DNA of 43,369 bases from the NCBI GenBank assembly GCA_051880475.1, contig JBJEOA010000042.1, positions 1 through 43,369 of the forward strand, written 5' to 3'. Position 1 is the first letter of the stretch; each line of letters starts with the position of its first letter. Source of the stretch: JAUUSJ01 sp051880475 (GTDB lineage: Bacteria; Bacillota; Clostridia; Lachnospirales; Lachnospiraceae). A model generated the notes under the pieces. It was not told the origin of the DNA. It did not search any database and was given only the letters and a program-made list of their open reading frames with translations. Positions 33,973 through 41,113 of the stretch are shown piece by piece. A program made the position numbers and the translations under genes.

Positions 33973-34045
33973 GGGATCATAGCTCAGCTGGGAGAGCATC
34001 TGCCTTACAAGCAGAGGGTCATAGGTTCGAGCCCTATTGGTCCCA
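33973..34045 (+). tRNA. tRNA-Val (anticodon UAC)
   Basis: A 73-nt cloverleaf with acceptor GGGATCA/TGGTCCC, anticodon stem TCTGC/GCAGA with loop CTTACAA (anticodon TAC at its centre), and T-arm ATAGG-TTCGAGC-CCTAT. The discriminator base is A; CCA is not encoded. It reads GUA/GUN valine codons and is the predicted partner of the ilvB T-box at 36.2 kb. Confidence 0.95.
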
Positions 34046-34063
34046 TCCTTTTTGATGAGATGT

Positions 34064-34137
34064 GGCGGAATAGCTCAGTTGGCTAGAGCATACGGTTCAT
34101 ACCCGTAGTGTCGAGAGTTCGAATCTCCCTTCCGCTA
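34064..34137 (+). tRNA. tRNA-Met (anticodon CAU), copy 1
   Basis: A 74-nt cloverleaf with acceptor GGCGGAA/TTCCGCT (one G-T pair) and anticodon arm TACGG-TTCATAC-CCGTA. The loop is of the elongator methionine type, not the tRNA-Ile2 type, and the initiator's three G-C anticodon pairs are absent. The T-stem has an A-C mismatch. CCA is not encoded. Confidence 0.93.
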
Positions 34138-34207
34138 TTAAGAGCTATTATAAGATAGTAGTTCTTCTTAATAGCTAGATAGATTAGCTGATTAAATTTT
34201 ATAATAT

Positions 34208-34281
34208 GGCGGAATAGCTCAGTTGGCTAGAGCATACGGTTCATACCCGTAGTGTCGAGAGTTCAAATCTCCCTTCCGCTA
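34208..34281 (+). tRNA. tRNA-Met (anticodon CAU), copy 2
   Basis: Identical to copy 1 over 74 nt except for G to A in the T-loop (TTCAAAT instead of TTCGAAT), a purine position where A is allowed. The two copies are separated by 70 nt that contain a hairpin (AAGAGCTATTA / TAGTAGTTCTT, about 34139-34166), probably a processing spacer. Confidence 0.93.
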
Positions 34282-34286
34282 CTAAG

Positions 34287-34314
34287 GCTATCACGAATGT
34301 GGTAGCTTTTTTTT
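34287..34314 (+). terminator. Terminator of the tRNA operon
   Basis: GCTATCAC (34287-34294), loop GAAT, GTGGTAGC (34299-34306), then eight T residues. Confidence 0.93.
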
Positions 34315-34361
34315 CTATTCAAAAATTAATAAAGAGACAGTAGTGAGAAAGGAAAGAAAAT

Positions 34362-34907
34362 ATGAGAGTTGGAATGGGATATGATGTTCATAAACTAGTA
34401 GAAAATAGAAAATTAATTTTAGGTGGAGTTGAGATACCATATGAGAAAGGGCTTCTTGGTCACTCAGATGCAGATGTTTTAGTTCATGCAATTATGGATG
34501 CACTTCTTGGGGCGGCAGCTCTTGGTGATATTGGCAAACATTTTCCAGATAATGACCCTGCTTATAAGGGGGCAGATAGTATGAAACTTTTATCAGAGGT
34601 AAAAAGATTAATCAGTGAGCAAAATTATGTGATAGAAAACATTGATGCAACAATAATTGCTCAAAGACCAAAACTTGCTCCTTATATTGACCAGATGAGA
34701 GAAAATATAGGGAGAGTACTTGGAATTTCTAAAAATCAGGTTAGTGTAAAAGCAACAACGGAAGAAGGACTTGGATTTACAGGAAGTGGGGCTGGAATTA
34801 GCTCTCAGGCTATTTGTCTTTTAGGAACGGTAGATAACTATATTTATGAAAATGTTTTAGATGAGGGAAGGAGAAATTGTTCTTCTTGTCAAGGCTGTCG
34901 AAAATAA
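34362..34907 (+). CDS. ispF: 2-C-methyl-D-erythritol 2,4-cyclodiphosphate synthase
   Basis: Catalyses the cyclisation step of the MEP isoprenoid pathway. The 181-residue protein shows the zinc ligands D8 and H10 in GMGYDVHKL and the third His in LGHSDADVLVHAIMDALLGAA. The family end motif ATTEEGLGFTGSGAGISSQAI is also present. It is about 20 residues longer than usual IspF (about 157-160): the tail ends CSSCQGCRK, with a Cys-x2-Cys-x2-Cys pattern that could bind metal. The ATG follows AAAGGAAAG. It stands alone here, without ispD, between the tRNA operon and a GNAT gene. Confidence 0.95.
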   Translation: MRVGMGYDVHKLVENRKLILGGVEIPYEKGLLGHSDADVLVHAIMDALLGAAALGDIGKHFPDNDPAYKGADSMKLLSEVKRLISEQNYVIENIDATIIAQRPKLAPYIDQMRENIGRVLGISKNQVSVKATTEEGLGFTGSGAGISSQAICLLGTVDNYIYENVLDEGRRNCSSCQGCRK

Positions 34908-35014
34908 ATAAGCGATAAATCTTTGGAAAATTCTATAGAATTTCAAAAATCAATAAAAAGGAATAATAGATAAGAAATAGATAATTAAAGAATGGAGAGG
35001 CGAGTTATGAAACT

Positions 35015-36112
35015 ATGAAATTATATTATGATGATAAAACAAGAAAAAAAGAAATTTATAATCTTTATCAGTTGATTTTTAAAGATCCAGAGGAGTTTGC
35101 TCGCTATTATTTTTCAGAAGTATACGAAAAGAATCGTTGTCTTTTATTAGAGGAAGATGGAAAAATAGGCGCTATGCTTCACCAAAATCCGTATCAAGTT
35201 ATGGTTGGGGAACAAGAATTTTCGCTTTCTTATATTGTAGCAGTTTCTACAAGAGAAGAATTGAGAAGGCGAGGCTGTATGAGAGCATTATTATGTCGCA
35301 CTTTAGAGGATTTAGCGAAAAAGGGCGAGCCTTTTACTTATCTTATGCCAGCAAAAAAAGAATATTATGAGCCGTTTGATTTTGCTTTTATTATGGATTG
35401 GTATACCTTTCGAACGGAAAAAATAGACGAGAAGAGAGCGATTGGAAAAGATTTTTCTATGGAATTAGAGATACAAAATGAGAAAAATATACGACAGATA
35501 GCCAAAAAGATGAATGAGACGCGAAGAAACTATGCTAATGTATATACAAAGATGAGTTTCGAGTTATTAGAGCGTTTAGAAAAAGAGCAAAATTGTGAGG
35601 GGGGTCATATATTTCTTATAAGAGAGGGAGAGCAATGCCTTGCGACAGGAATGTATACAAACGCAGACGGTGAAATACAAATAACAAATCTCTTAATAGA
35701 ACAAGAAGAAAAGAAGAATGAGATTATTTTATTTTTGAGACAAAAATTTTCCTCTTATGCTATAGAGTGGATTAGTTATGATAGATATTTATTGGATAAA
35801 ACCTGTGAAAAGAAACCATTGATTATGGCGAGAATTTTGCGTGTGGATATTTTATTGCCTCTCTTAAAATCAACAAAAAAGCAGCAATTTATTATTGAGG
35901 TTAAGGACAATTATCTGGAAAATAATAATGGGAAATTTTTATGGAAGATGGATGAAAATGGAAGCAGCCTAGAAAAAACAGACGGCGAGCCTGATGTTTG
36001 TATAGAAATAGCAGATTTGACAGAAATTATATTTGGCTATACTCATACAAAGGAAAGATATTTAAAGGATATTATTCCTCTTTCACCAGTTTATATTACA
36101 GAGGTTGTATAG
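35015..36112 (+). CDS. GNAT family N-acetyltransferase (Eis-like) with C-terminal sterol-carrier-like domain
   Basis: A 365-residue protein. The N-terminal half is a GNAT domain with the acetyl-CoA loop in VAVSTREELRRRGCMRALL (about residues 70-90). A second GNAT-like segment follows, and the C-terminal roughly 100 residues resemble the SCP2-type domain found in Eis-like acetyltransferases. Substrates of this group are usually amino groups of antibiotics or proteins; none can be assigned. The ATG at 35015 overlaps the stop of a three-codon frame (ATG AAA CTA TGA, 35007-35018). That frame's ATG is better spaced from the GGAGAGG site (34994-35000), so initiation may be indirect. No partner gene is evident. 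Confidence 0.85.
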   Translation: MKLYYDDKTRKKEIYNLYQLIFKDPEEFARYYFSEVYEKNRCLLLEEDGKIGAMLHQNPYQVMVGEQEFSLSYIVAVSTREELRRRGCMRALLCRTLEDLAKKGEPFTYLMPAKKEYYEPFDFAFIMDWYTFRTEKIDEKRAIGKDFSMELEIQNEKNIRQIAKKMNETRRNYANVYTKMSFELLERLEKEQNCEGGHIFLIREGEQCLATGMYTNADGEIQITNLLIEQEEKKNEIILFLRQKFSSYAIEWISYDRYLLDKTCEKKPLIMARILRVDILLPLLKSTKKQQFIIEVKDNYLENNNGKFLWKMDENGSSLEKTDGEPDVCIEIADLTEIIFGYTHTKERYLKDIIPLSPVYITEVV

Positions 36113-36173
36113 AAAAAAAGAAGATATTAGAAAAACAATAACGTGCATTTCCTTGTTTTTTGAATTTCGCCAC

Positions 36174-36202
36174 TTGACGAACAAAAACTTAGCTGATATA
36201 AT
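36174..36202 (+). promoter_or_regulatory. Promoter of the T-box/ilvBN operon
   Basis: -35 TTGACG (36174-36179), 17-nt spacer, -10 TATAAT (36197-36202). Transcription should start near 36209, just before the T-box leader. Confidence 0.85.
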
Positions 36203-36209
36203 AAATTCA

Positions 36210-36514
36210 ATTATCATCGAGAAAAGCTATGATAAGGAGGAGTATATGCTGGTCTAAAGCAAAGAGAGAAAACGGGTGCTGGAAGTTTTCGTGAGGACAG
36301 TGTAGAAGTAGCCTTTTAGCTGTGAAAGGAAAGGGATTTAACCTGAGTAGACTTCAACGGAGACTCCACCGTTAAAAGGAGAGCAGTATCGCTTCTGTTA
36401 GCTGACGGGAGTCCGTACTGTACAGAGTGCAAAGAGGTTCTTTGAATTTAGGTGGTACCGCGGATTGAATTATTCGCCCTAAGCTAAATATATTTAGCTT
36501 AGGGCTTTTCTTTT
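36210..36514 (+). promoter_or_regulatory. T-box riboswitch leader of ilvB (predicted valine specifier)
   Basis: A roughly 300-nt leader with Stem I marks (AGTA at 36241, AGAGA at 36263, GGGTG at 36274) and the conserved T-box AGGTGGTACCGCGG at 36450-36463. It ends in a perfect terminator. The Stem I 3' strand reads GAA-GTA-GCC; the triplet GTA (36308-36310) is the best specifier candidate, a valine codon. The T-box UGGU would pair with an ACCA tRNA end, matching a tRNA with discriminator A such as tRNA-Val here. Uncharged tRNA would favour the antiterminator and ilvB expression. Confidence 0.88.
36476..36514 (+). terminator. T-box-controlled terminator
   Basis: GCCCTAAGCTAAAT (36476-36489) and ATTTAGCTTAGGGC (36492-36505) form a perfect 14-bp stem, followed by TTTTCTTTT. 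It competes with the antiterminator that includes the T-box sequence. Confidence 0.92.
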
Positions 36515-36599
36515 GCTTATTGTCAAGAAATTGTCAATAAAAATTTGGGATAAAATGATTGCACAAAATTAAATTTAGATAGACATAGGAGGTAGAGTT

Positions 36600-38333
36600 A
36601 TGAAAATAAAAGGAACTAGTTTGTTCGTAACTGCTATGAAAAAAGAAGGAGTAGACACGATATTTGCTTATCCAGGTGGATATGTGACAGACTTATTAGA
36701 TGAATTATATGACCATCCAGGGATTGATTTGGTGCTTCCAAGACATGAACAAGGATTGATTCATGCGGCAGACGGATATGCGAGAGCAACTGGAAAGGTA
36801 GGAGTTTGTCTTGTTACGAGTGGACCTGGTGCGACTAATCTTGTAACAGGTATTGCGACAGCGAATTATGACAGTGTACCTTTAGTATGTTTTACAGGTC
36901 AAGTTCCAGCTCACTTAATTAGTAATGACGCTTTCCAAGAAGTTGATATTGTCGGAATTACACAAAATATCGCAAAATATTCTATTATGGTAAGAGATAG
37001 AAAAGATTTGGCGAGAATTATTAAAGAGGCATTTTATATTGCAAAATCAGGTAAACCAGGTCCAGTCGTTGTAGATTTGCCAGCTGACGTTATGAAGCAG
37101 ATAGGAGAGACATCTTATCCGACGGAAGTGAATATTCGAGGCTATAAGCCAAATCAAGGTGTTCATATGGGTCAGTTGAAAAAGGCAATAAGCCTATTAA
37201 AAAATGCGAAAAAACCGTTATTCTTGATTGGTGGTGGAGTAAATATTGCCCATGCAATGGAAGAAATGACAGAGTTAGCAGAAAAAGCAGATGTTCCAGT
37301 AGTAACAACTGTAATGGGAAAAGGTGCTATTGCGACAAATCATCCGCTTTATATCGGCAATGTTGGAATGCATGGCTCTTATGCTGCTAACCGAGCAGTA
37401 AATGAATGTGATTTATTGTTTTCAATTGGATGTCGTTTTAATGACCGTGTGACAGGAGAAATTGATAAATATGCTCCACAAGCTAAGATTGTCCATATTG
37501 ATATTGAATCTGCAGCTATTTCAAGAAATATTAAAGTGGATATTCCTATCGTAGCAGATGCAAAGCAGGCTATTCCAAAAATTACAAGTCATATTGAGCC
37601 TATGGATCATCAAATGTGGTTTGAGGCGATTGAGAGATGGGAAGAGAGTTGTCCGATAAAGACAGATGTTAAAATTTTAGTTTCCCCAGAGAAAGTTGTT
37701 CGAGCAATCAATAAAGTATTTAAAGACCAAGATACCATTATCACGACGGACGTAGGACAGCATCAGATGTGGGTAAGCCAGTTTATAGAATTAAATGAGA
37801 CACATCGCCTTATTACTTCAGGTGGTCTTGGAACGATGGGATTTGGGCTTCCTTCCGCAGTTGGAGCTGCAATTGGTTGTCCAGAAAAGACAATTATTTC
37901 TGTATCTGGAGATGGTGGATTCCAGATGAATATACAAGAGCTTGCCACAGCTGTAAATCAAGAACTTCCTATGATTGTTATCATCTTTAATAATAATTAT
38001 CTTGGAATGGTAAGACAGATGCAGGAATTATTTTATAATAAGAGATATAGCATTACTTGTCTAAGATATAGAAAGAGCTGTAAGGGAAAATGTGGCACTC
38101 CAGGTTATAAATGTCCAGAATATACGCCAAATTTTGTAAAAGTGGCAGAGGCTTATGGAATGCACGGTATTTTTGTAAAAGACGATAGTGAGATTGAACA
38201 GGCACTTATAGATGCAGACCGTATTTCTAAGGAGAGAAAACAACCAGTTATTATTGAAGTTGGCATTGGACCTTACGAGTTAGTACTTCCTATGATTCGC
38301 GGTGGCAGCAGCTTCGATGACATTATATTATAA
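36600..38333 (+). CDS. ilvB: Acetolactate synthase large subunit (biosynthetic)
   Basis: The catalytic subunit of acetohydroxyacid synthase, first common step of valine, leucine and isoleucine synthesis. It uses thiamine diphosphate. The 577-residue protein has the N-terminal catalytic glutamate (LPRHEQG), GPGATNLVTG, the FAD-domain region, and the ThDP motif GDGGFQMNIQELATA...NNNYLG. Odd feature: between NKRYSITC and PNFVKVAEAYG there is a Cys-rich insertion with C487, C494, C498 and C505, where most IlvB proteins have only a short loop. I recall similar inserts in other Clostridia. The ATG has AGGAGGT 6 nt upstream. The last codons run into the structured repeat at 38328. Confidence 0.95.
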   Translation: MKIKGTSLFVTAMKKEGVDTIFAYPGGYVTDLLDELYDHPGIDLVLPRHEQGLIHAADGYARATGKVGVCLVTSGPGATNLVTGIATANYDSVPLVCFTGQVPAHLISNDAFQEVDIVGITQNIAKYSIMVRDRKDLARIIKEAFYIAKSGKPGPVVVDLPADVMKQIGETSYPTEVNIRGYKPNQGVHMGQLKKAISLLKNAKKPLFLIGGGVNIAHAMEEMTELAEKADVPVVTTVMGKGAIATNHPLYIGNVGMHGSYAANRAVNECDLLFSIGCRFNDRVTGEIDKYAPQAKIVHIDIESAAISRNIKVDIPIVADAKQAIPKITSHIEPMDHQMWFEAIERWEESCPIKTDVKILVSPEKVVRAINKVFKDQDTIITTDVGQHQMWVSQFIELNETHRLITSGGLGTMGFGLPSAVGAAIGCPEKTIISVSGDGGFQMNIQELATAVNQELPMIVIIFNNNYLGMVRQMQELFYNKRYSITCLRYRKSCKGKCGTPGYKCPEYTPNFVKVAEAYGMHGIFVKDDSEIEQALIDADRISKERKQPVIIEVGIGPYELVLPMIRGGSSFDDIIL

Positions 38334-38491
38334 AAGTCCCTGTCAAGCGACAAAGCAAATAGAGCTTGCTCGGATTTGCTTTGTCATTTGACAGACTAAA
38401 CCATATGAGTGCGTAGAGCGATAGCTAGGAGCACGAATATGGTGGCGATTGCGGGAGTGCAAAGCACGGAGCAATCGGGGGACTTTTATAA
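38328..38491. repeat. Structured intergenic repeat, complete copy B1
   Basis: A 164-bp copy with a perfect 13-bp outer stem (TTATAAAAGTCCC / GGGACTTTTATAA), whose left arm includes the ilvB stop codon. Hairpins: H1 (GACAAA/TTTGTC, GCAAAT/ATTTGC, GAGC-TT-GCTC), H2 (ACCATAT/ATATGGT, GTGC/GCAC, AGC-GATA-GCT) and H3 (CGATTGC/GCAATCG, GTGC-AAA-GCAC). Base pairs differ from copy A1 but pairing is kept. Confidence 0.87.
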
Positions 38492-38500
38492 AAAAAAAAA

Positions 38501-38648
38501 GAAAGCGACAAAGCAAATAGAGCTTGCTCGGATTTGCTTTGTCATTTGACAGACTAAACCATATGAGTGCGTAGAGCGATAGCTAGGAGCACGAATATGG
38601 CGGCGATTGCGGGAGTGCAAAGCACGGAGCAATCGGGGGACTTTTATA
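38501..38648. repeat. Copy B2 of the structured repeat, 5'-truncated
   Basis: It starts at GAAAGCGACAAAG, lacking the left outer arm and CTGTCAA, then runs nearly identical to B1 through H1, H2 and H3 to GGGACTTTTATAA. One visible change is TGGTGG to TGGCGG after H2. Confidence 0.85.
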
Positions 38649-38657
38649 AAAAGGAAA

Positions 38658-38745
38658 GAAAGCGACAAAGCAAATAGAGCTTGCTCGGATTTGCTTTGGC
38701 ATTTGACAGACTAACCATATGAGTGCGTAGAGCGATAGCTAGGAG
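38658..38745. repeat. Copy B3 of the structured repeat, truncated at both ends
   Basis: It starts with the same junction GAAAGCGACAAAG and ends inside hairpin H2 (AGCTAGGAG). It has decayed: TTTGGC replaces TTTGTC in H1 and one A is lost before CCATATG. Confidence 0.82.
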
Positions 38746-38748
38746 AAA

Positions 38749-38770
38749 GAAAGCGACAAAGCAAATGGAG
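38749..38770. repeat. Copy B4: 22-bp stub of the repeat that overlaps the ilvN ribosome binding site
   Basis: The third GAAAGCGACAAAG junction is followed by CAAATGGAG, the left strand of H1, which here reads on as the Shine-Dalgarno TGGAGGAAG of ilvN. Confidence 0.7.
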
Positions 38771-38779
38771 GAAGAAAAG

Positions 38780-39280
38780 ATGACAAAGAAAAGATGGATA
38801 TCTATGTTTGTGGAAAATAGAATTGGTGTTTTGGCAAGAATTTCTGGTATGCTTTCTGGAAAATCTTATAATATTGACAGTATTACAGTGGGAACGACAG
38901 AAGATCCTACTATTTCTAGAATGACGATTGGACTTTGTTCTGACGAGCCAACTTTTGAGCAGATAAAAAAACAGCTTAACCGCTGTGTAGAAGTTATTAA
39001 GGTTATTGATATTACAAACGCTCCGACACATATGAAAGAGCTATTATTTATTCACATCAAAGAATGTTCTGAGTTTGATAAGGGAGAAATTTTCCGTGTT
39101 GCTCAAGTATTTGGTGCGAAAGCGATTGATTATGGAATTGACAGTGTACTTCTTGAATCTGTAAATACAGAGGGAAGAAATAACGATATTATTGCACTTT
39201 TAATGAAAAAGTTTTCAAGCGTGCAGATCGTTCGCGGTGGAGTTGTGGCGATTGAATCCATTAATATGAATGAGCGATAG
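38780..39280 (+). CDS. ilvN: Acetolactate synthase small (regulatory) subunit
   Basis: The regulatory subunit of acetohydroxyacid synthase, which binds valine for feedback control. The 166-residue protein starts MTKKRWISMFVENRIGVLARISGML (ACT domain) with SKSYN-type positions (GKSYNIDSITVG), and the C-terminal part carries the second conserved domain (GAKAIDYGIDSVLLE). ATG 38780 is chosen because GGAGG is 10 nt upstream; a longer frame from 38723 lies inside repeat DNA. It is separated from ilvB by 446 nt of repeat array, unusual for an operon whose products form one complex. Confidence 0.93.
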   Translation: MTKKRWISMFVENRIGVLARISGMLSGKSYNIDSITVGTTEDPTISRMTIGLCSDEPTFEQIKKQLNRCVEVIKVIDITNAPTHMKELLFIHIKECSEFDKGEIFRVAQVFGAKAIDYGIDSVLLESVNTEGRNNDIIALLMKKFSSVQIVRGGVVAIESINMNER

Positions 39281-39315
39281 AAGAAAAAATAAATATTGTA
39301 AGTAAGATAAATCCA

Positions 39316-39362
39316 AAAAGGGCTGTTATGAGGAAGTTTCTTCTCATAACAGCCCTTTTATA
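39316..39362 (+). terminator. Terminator of the ilvBN operon
   Basis: AAAAGGGCTGTTATGAG (39316-39332) and CTCATAACAGCCCTTTT (39343-39359) make a perfect 17-bp stem with a terminal T-run. It can work in both directions. Confidence 0.93.
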
Positions 39363-39410
39363 AAGACTGCACAATGATTTGGGGTACAGTCTTAAGGGGA
39401 GGATAAGTAT

Positions 39411-39506
39411 TTATTTTCTCTTTTGTATAAAAACAGCATACGCATTTTCATAGGTGTATGTTGTTTTAAATCCAATTTTTTTATAAAAAGAAGAAAAATA
39501 ATTGGA
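39411..39506 (-). pseudogene. C-terminal remnant of a GNAT acetyltransferase
   Basis: On the minus strand the last 31 codons before a TAA read like the end of a GNAT protein: FYKKIGFKTTYTYENAYAVF followed by IQKRK. The YKK-x-GF and following Tyr-rich segment are typical of that family's last strands. Directly upstream the frame meets a TAA stop, and neither the acetyl-CoA loop nor a start is present. I therefore read it as a decayed gene. The next upstream gene on that strand is DUF1275. Confidence 0.45.
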
Positions 39507-39560
39507 TTAATTATAGTATGGACAAATACTTGTAGTTTATACAAAAGAAAATAAAAATTT

Positions 39561-40292
39561 TCACTGTTGTTGCTGAGCAAAACTTTGCTTTAGCTTTAAT
39601 TGCTGCTTTTTATTTCGACTGGCCTTTTCGTTGTTCTTTATGATATCTTCTATATGAACAAAAGATACTGCACTTGCCACTGGAATAAGACAAAGGAGAA
39701 TACCGTTTTGCTCAAAAAAGCTGCAAGCCATATAAGAGCATACTACTCCGAGATGGAAAAAGAGAAGGACATTACCAAAAAATTTTCCTTTTCTCAATGC
39801 CTCGTTATCTTTTGTAACAAAATATTCTGTCATAGCGGCAGTGCATTGACGAAAATTATTTGTCGAAAATATACAAGAACTTGTAAAGCCGTCTGCCCCC
39901 TTAAAACAGCACCACTGAACTGACATAATAAAGAAAATAGGATAGAGTGCTATAATATTAGGAGTATCTTCAGGGATATAGTAAAGGATAAATAAACCAA
40001 TCGTTGTGAAGATAAGACTGACTAGCTTCATATTAATTTTCTTTATTTTATGCGGTAAAATTACAGTAATGGATACTCCAAGTAAGTATAAAAGTGTTGC
40101 AATGATTCGAAGAAGGAAATCTTCTCTATTTCTTCCTGCTATCATTAACGTAATAGAAATTAAATTAGCTGTCTGTGCAGAGCCAAATAGGTCGCAGTTA
40201 TTTAAAATAGAGAATCCACCTAAAAATCCTCCGATAAGGCACATATTATAAAAGATTATTTTTTCTATATGGTTTTTTATGTATTGTTTCAT
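39561..40292 (-). CDS. DUF1275 (YoaK-like) membrane protein
   Basis: A 243-residue membrane protein with about six hydrophobic segments. It matches the DUF1275/YoaK family: GGFLGGFSILNNCDLFGSAQTANLI at the N-terminus and DGFTSSCIFSTNNFRQCTAAM in the middle. The C-terminus is a cytosolic Lys/Gln-rich tail (KKQQLKLKQSFAQQQQ). The function of the family is not known. It is the only minus-strand gene in this part of the window. Its start has no strong AGGAGG, only an AAGAAAAGCG stretch, so expression may be weak. Confidence 0.85.
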   Translation of the reverse strand: MKQYIKNHIEKIIFYNMCLIGGFLGGFSILNNCDLFGSAQTANLISITLMIAGRNREDFLLRIIATLLYLLGVSITVILPHKIKKINMKLVSLIFTTIGLFILYYIPEDTPNIIALYPIFFIMSVQWCCFKGADGFTSSCIFSTNNFRQCTAAMTEYFVTKDNEALRKGKFFGNVLLFFHLGVVCSYMACSFFEQNGILLCLIPVASAVSFVHIEDIIKNNEKASRNKKQQLKLKQSFAQQQQ

Positions 40293-40612
40293 GATTATTC
40301 GCTTTTCTTATCAAATAGTTATAATTAAAAGCCAACCTCCGTTCTGTAATCTGACTATTATATTTAAATATATTTTATAAAAAACTATCTGTCAAGAACG
40401 AAATGGAAATAAAAAGTATAAAGTAGGAAAGGGGAAAAGTTGATATTTGCTAGACTCCTAGAAGGATAAGTGAAAATTTCTACATAGATATTGTACAAAT
40501 AGCACAAAAAACTTGAAAGAACAATTGATATATGGTATTCTTTCTTCATAAAGAAAATAAAAAAATCGTTCAAAAAACGATTAGAAAAAAATAATAAAAG
40601 GATGGTAGAAAA
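40293..40612. other. Intergenic region between DUF1275 and the SEC-C gene
   Basis: 320 nt of AT-rich sequence. The right part holds the promoter at 40513-40541 and a small hairpin AATCGTT/AACGATT (about 40563-40583). In the left 200 nt I see no gene, RNA or clear signal beyond scattered AT-rich tracts suited to a promoter for the minus-strand DUF1275 gene. Confidence 0.6.
40513..40541 (+). promoter_or_regulatory. Promoter of the SEC-C protein gene
   Basis: -35 TTGAAA (40513-40518), 17-nt spacer, -10 TATTCT (40536-40541), about 70 nt before the ATG. Confidence 0.5.
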
Positions 40613-41113
40613 ATGAGTTTATTACAAGAATGGCGTGATTTCGCATATGGTCATGATGATGCAACAAGAGAAGGTCAACAGTTTTGGCTTGGATATTTTA
40701 ATATAGAAAAAGGAATTTATGAAAAATTATTGACAGACCCAACTGTAGTAGAAAAGGGAACTGTAAAAGAATTAGCAGATAAATATGAGACAGAACTTGC
40801 ATATTTTGTTGGATTTTTAGATGGAATCAATGATAGTTTAAAGACTCCAAATCCAATTGAAGAGATGGATGAAAATACGGAAGTTGCATTAGATATCGAT
40901 TTGGAAAAATTATACTATAATATGGTAGAGGCGAGAGCTGAATGGCTCTATACGCTTCCTCAGTGGGATAACTTGCTTACAGAAGAGAGAAGAAAAGAGC
41001 TTTATAAAGAGCAGAAATCTTCTACAACAATTGTAAAACCAAAAAAAGTTGGAAGAAATGATCCTTGTCCATGTGGCAGTGGCAAAAAATATAAAAAATG
41101 TTGTGGTAAATAA
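40613..41113 (+). CDS. SEC-C motif protein of unknown function
   Basis: A 166-residue cytosolic protein ending in a complete SEC-C zinc motif (GRNDPCPCGSGKKYKKCCGK), as at the C-terminus of SecA. The first 140 residues are mostly helical and acidic, with no recognised domain. There is no SecA motor or membrane part, so it is not a SecA fragment. SEC-C tails often mediate binding to SecB, ribosomes or other partners, so an adaptor role is possible but not shown. The ATG follows AAAGGATGG. It has its own promoter and is followed by 189 nt with only a small hairpin (TTCACTC/GAGTGA). Confidence 0.85.
   Translation: MSLLQEWRDFAYGHDDATREGQQFWLGYFNIEKGIYEKLLTDPTVVEKGTVKELADKYETELAYFVGFLDGINDSLKTPNPIEEMDENTEVALDIDLEKLYYNMVEARAEWLYTLPQWDNLLTEERRKELYKEQKSSTTIVKPKKVGRNDPCPCGSGKKYKKCCGK

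Noticed and set aside
34064..34281. tRNA-Ile2 (lysidine-modified CAU) for the two CAU tRNAs
   Set aside because: The anticodon loop TTCATAC and the acceptor and D-arm sequence match elongator tRNA-Met in Clostridia, not the CTCATAA loop of tRNA-Ile2.
38328..38770. CRISPR-like array because of regular repeats
   Set aside because: The repeats are about 157 bp with no unique spacers of even length, and copies are truncated tandem duplicates of one structured element. No cas genes are near.
38723..38779. N-terminal extension of IlvN
   Set aside because: The extra residues come from repeat DNA and precede the strong ribosome binding site for the ATG at 38780.
39600..40251. Plus-strand open frames opposite the DUF1275 gene
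   Set aside because: They are antisense shadows with no ribosome binding site; the minus-strand frame has clear membrane segments and family motifs.
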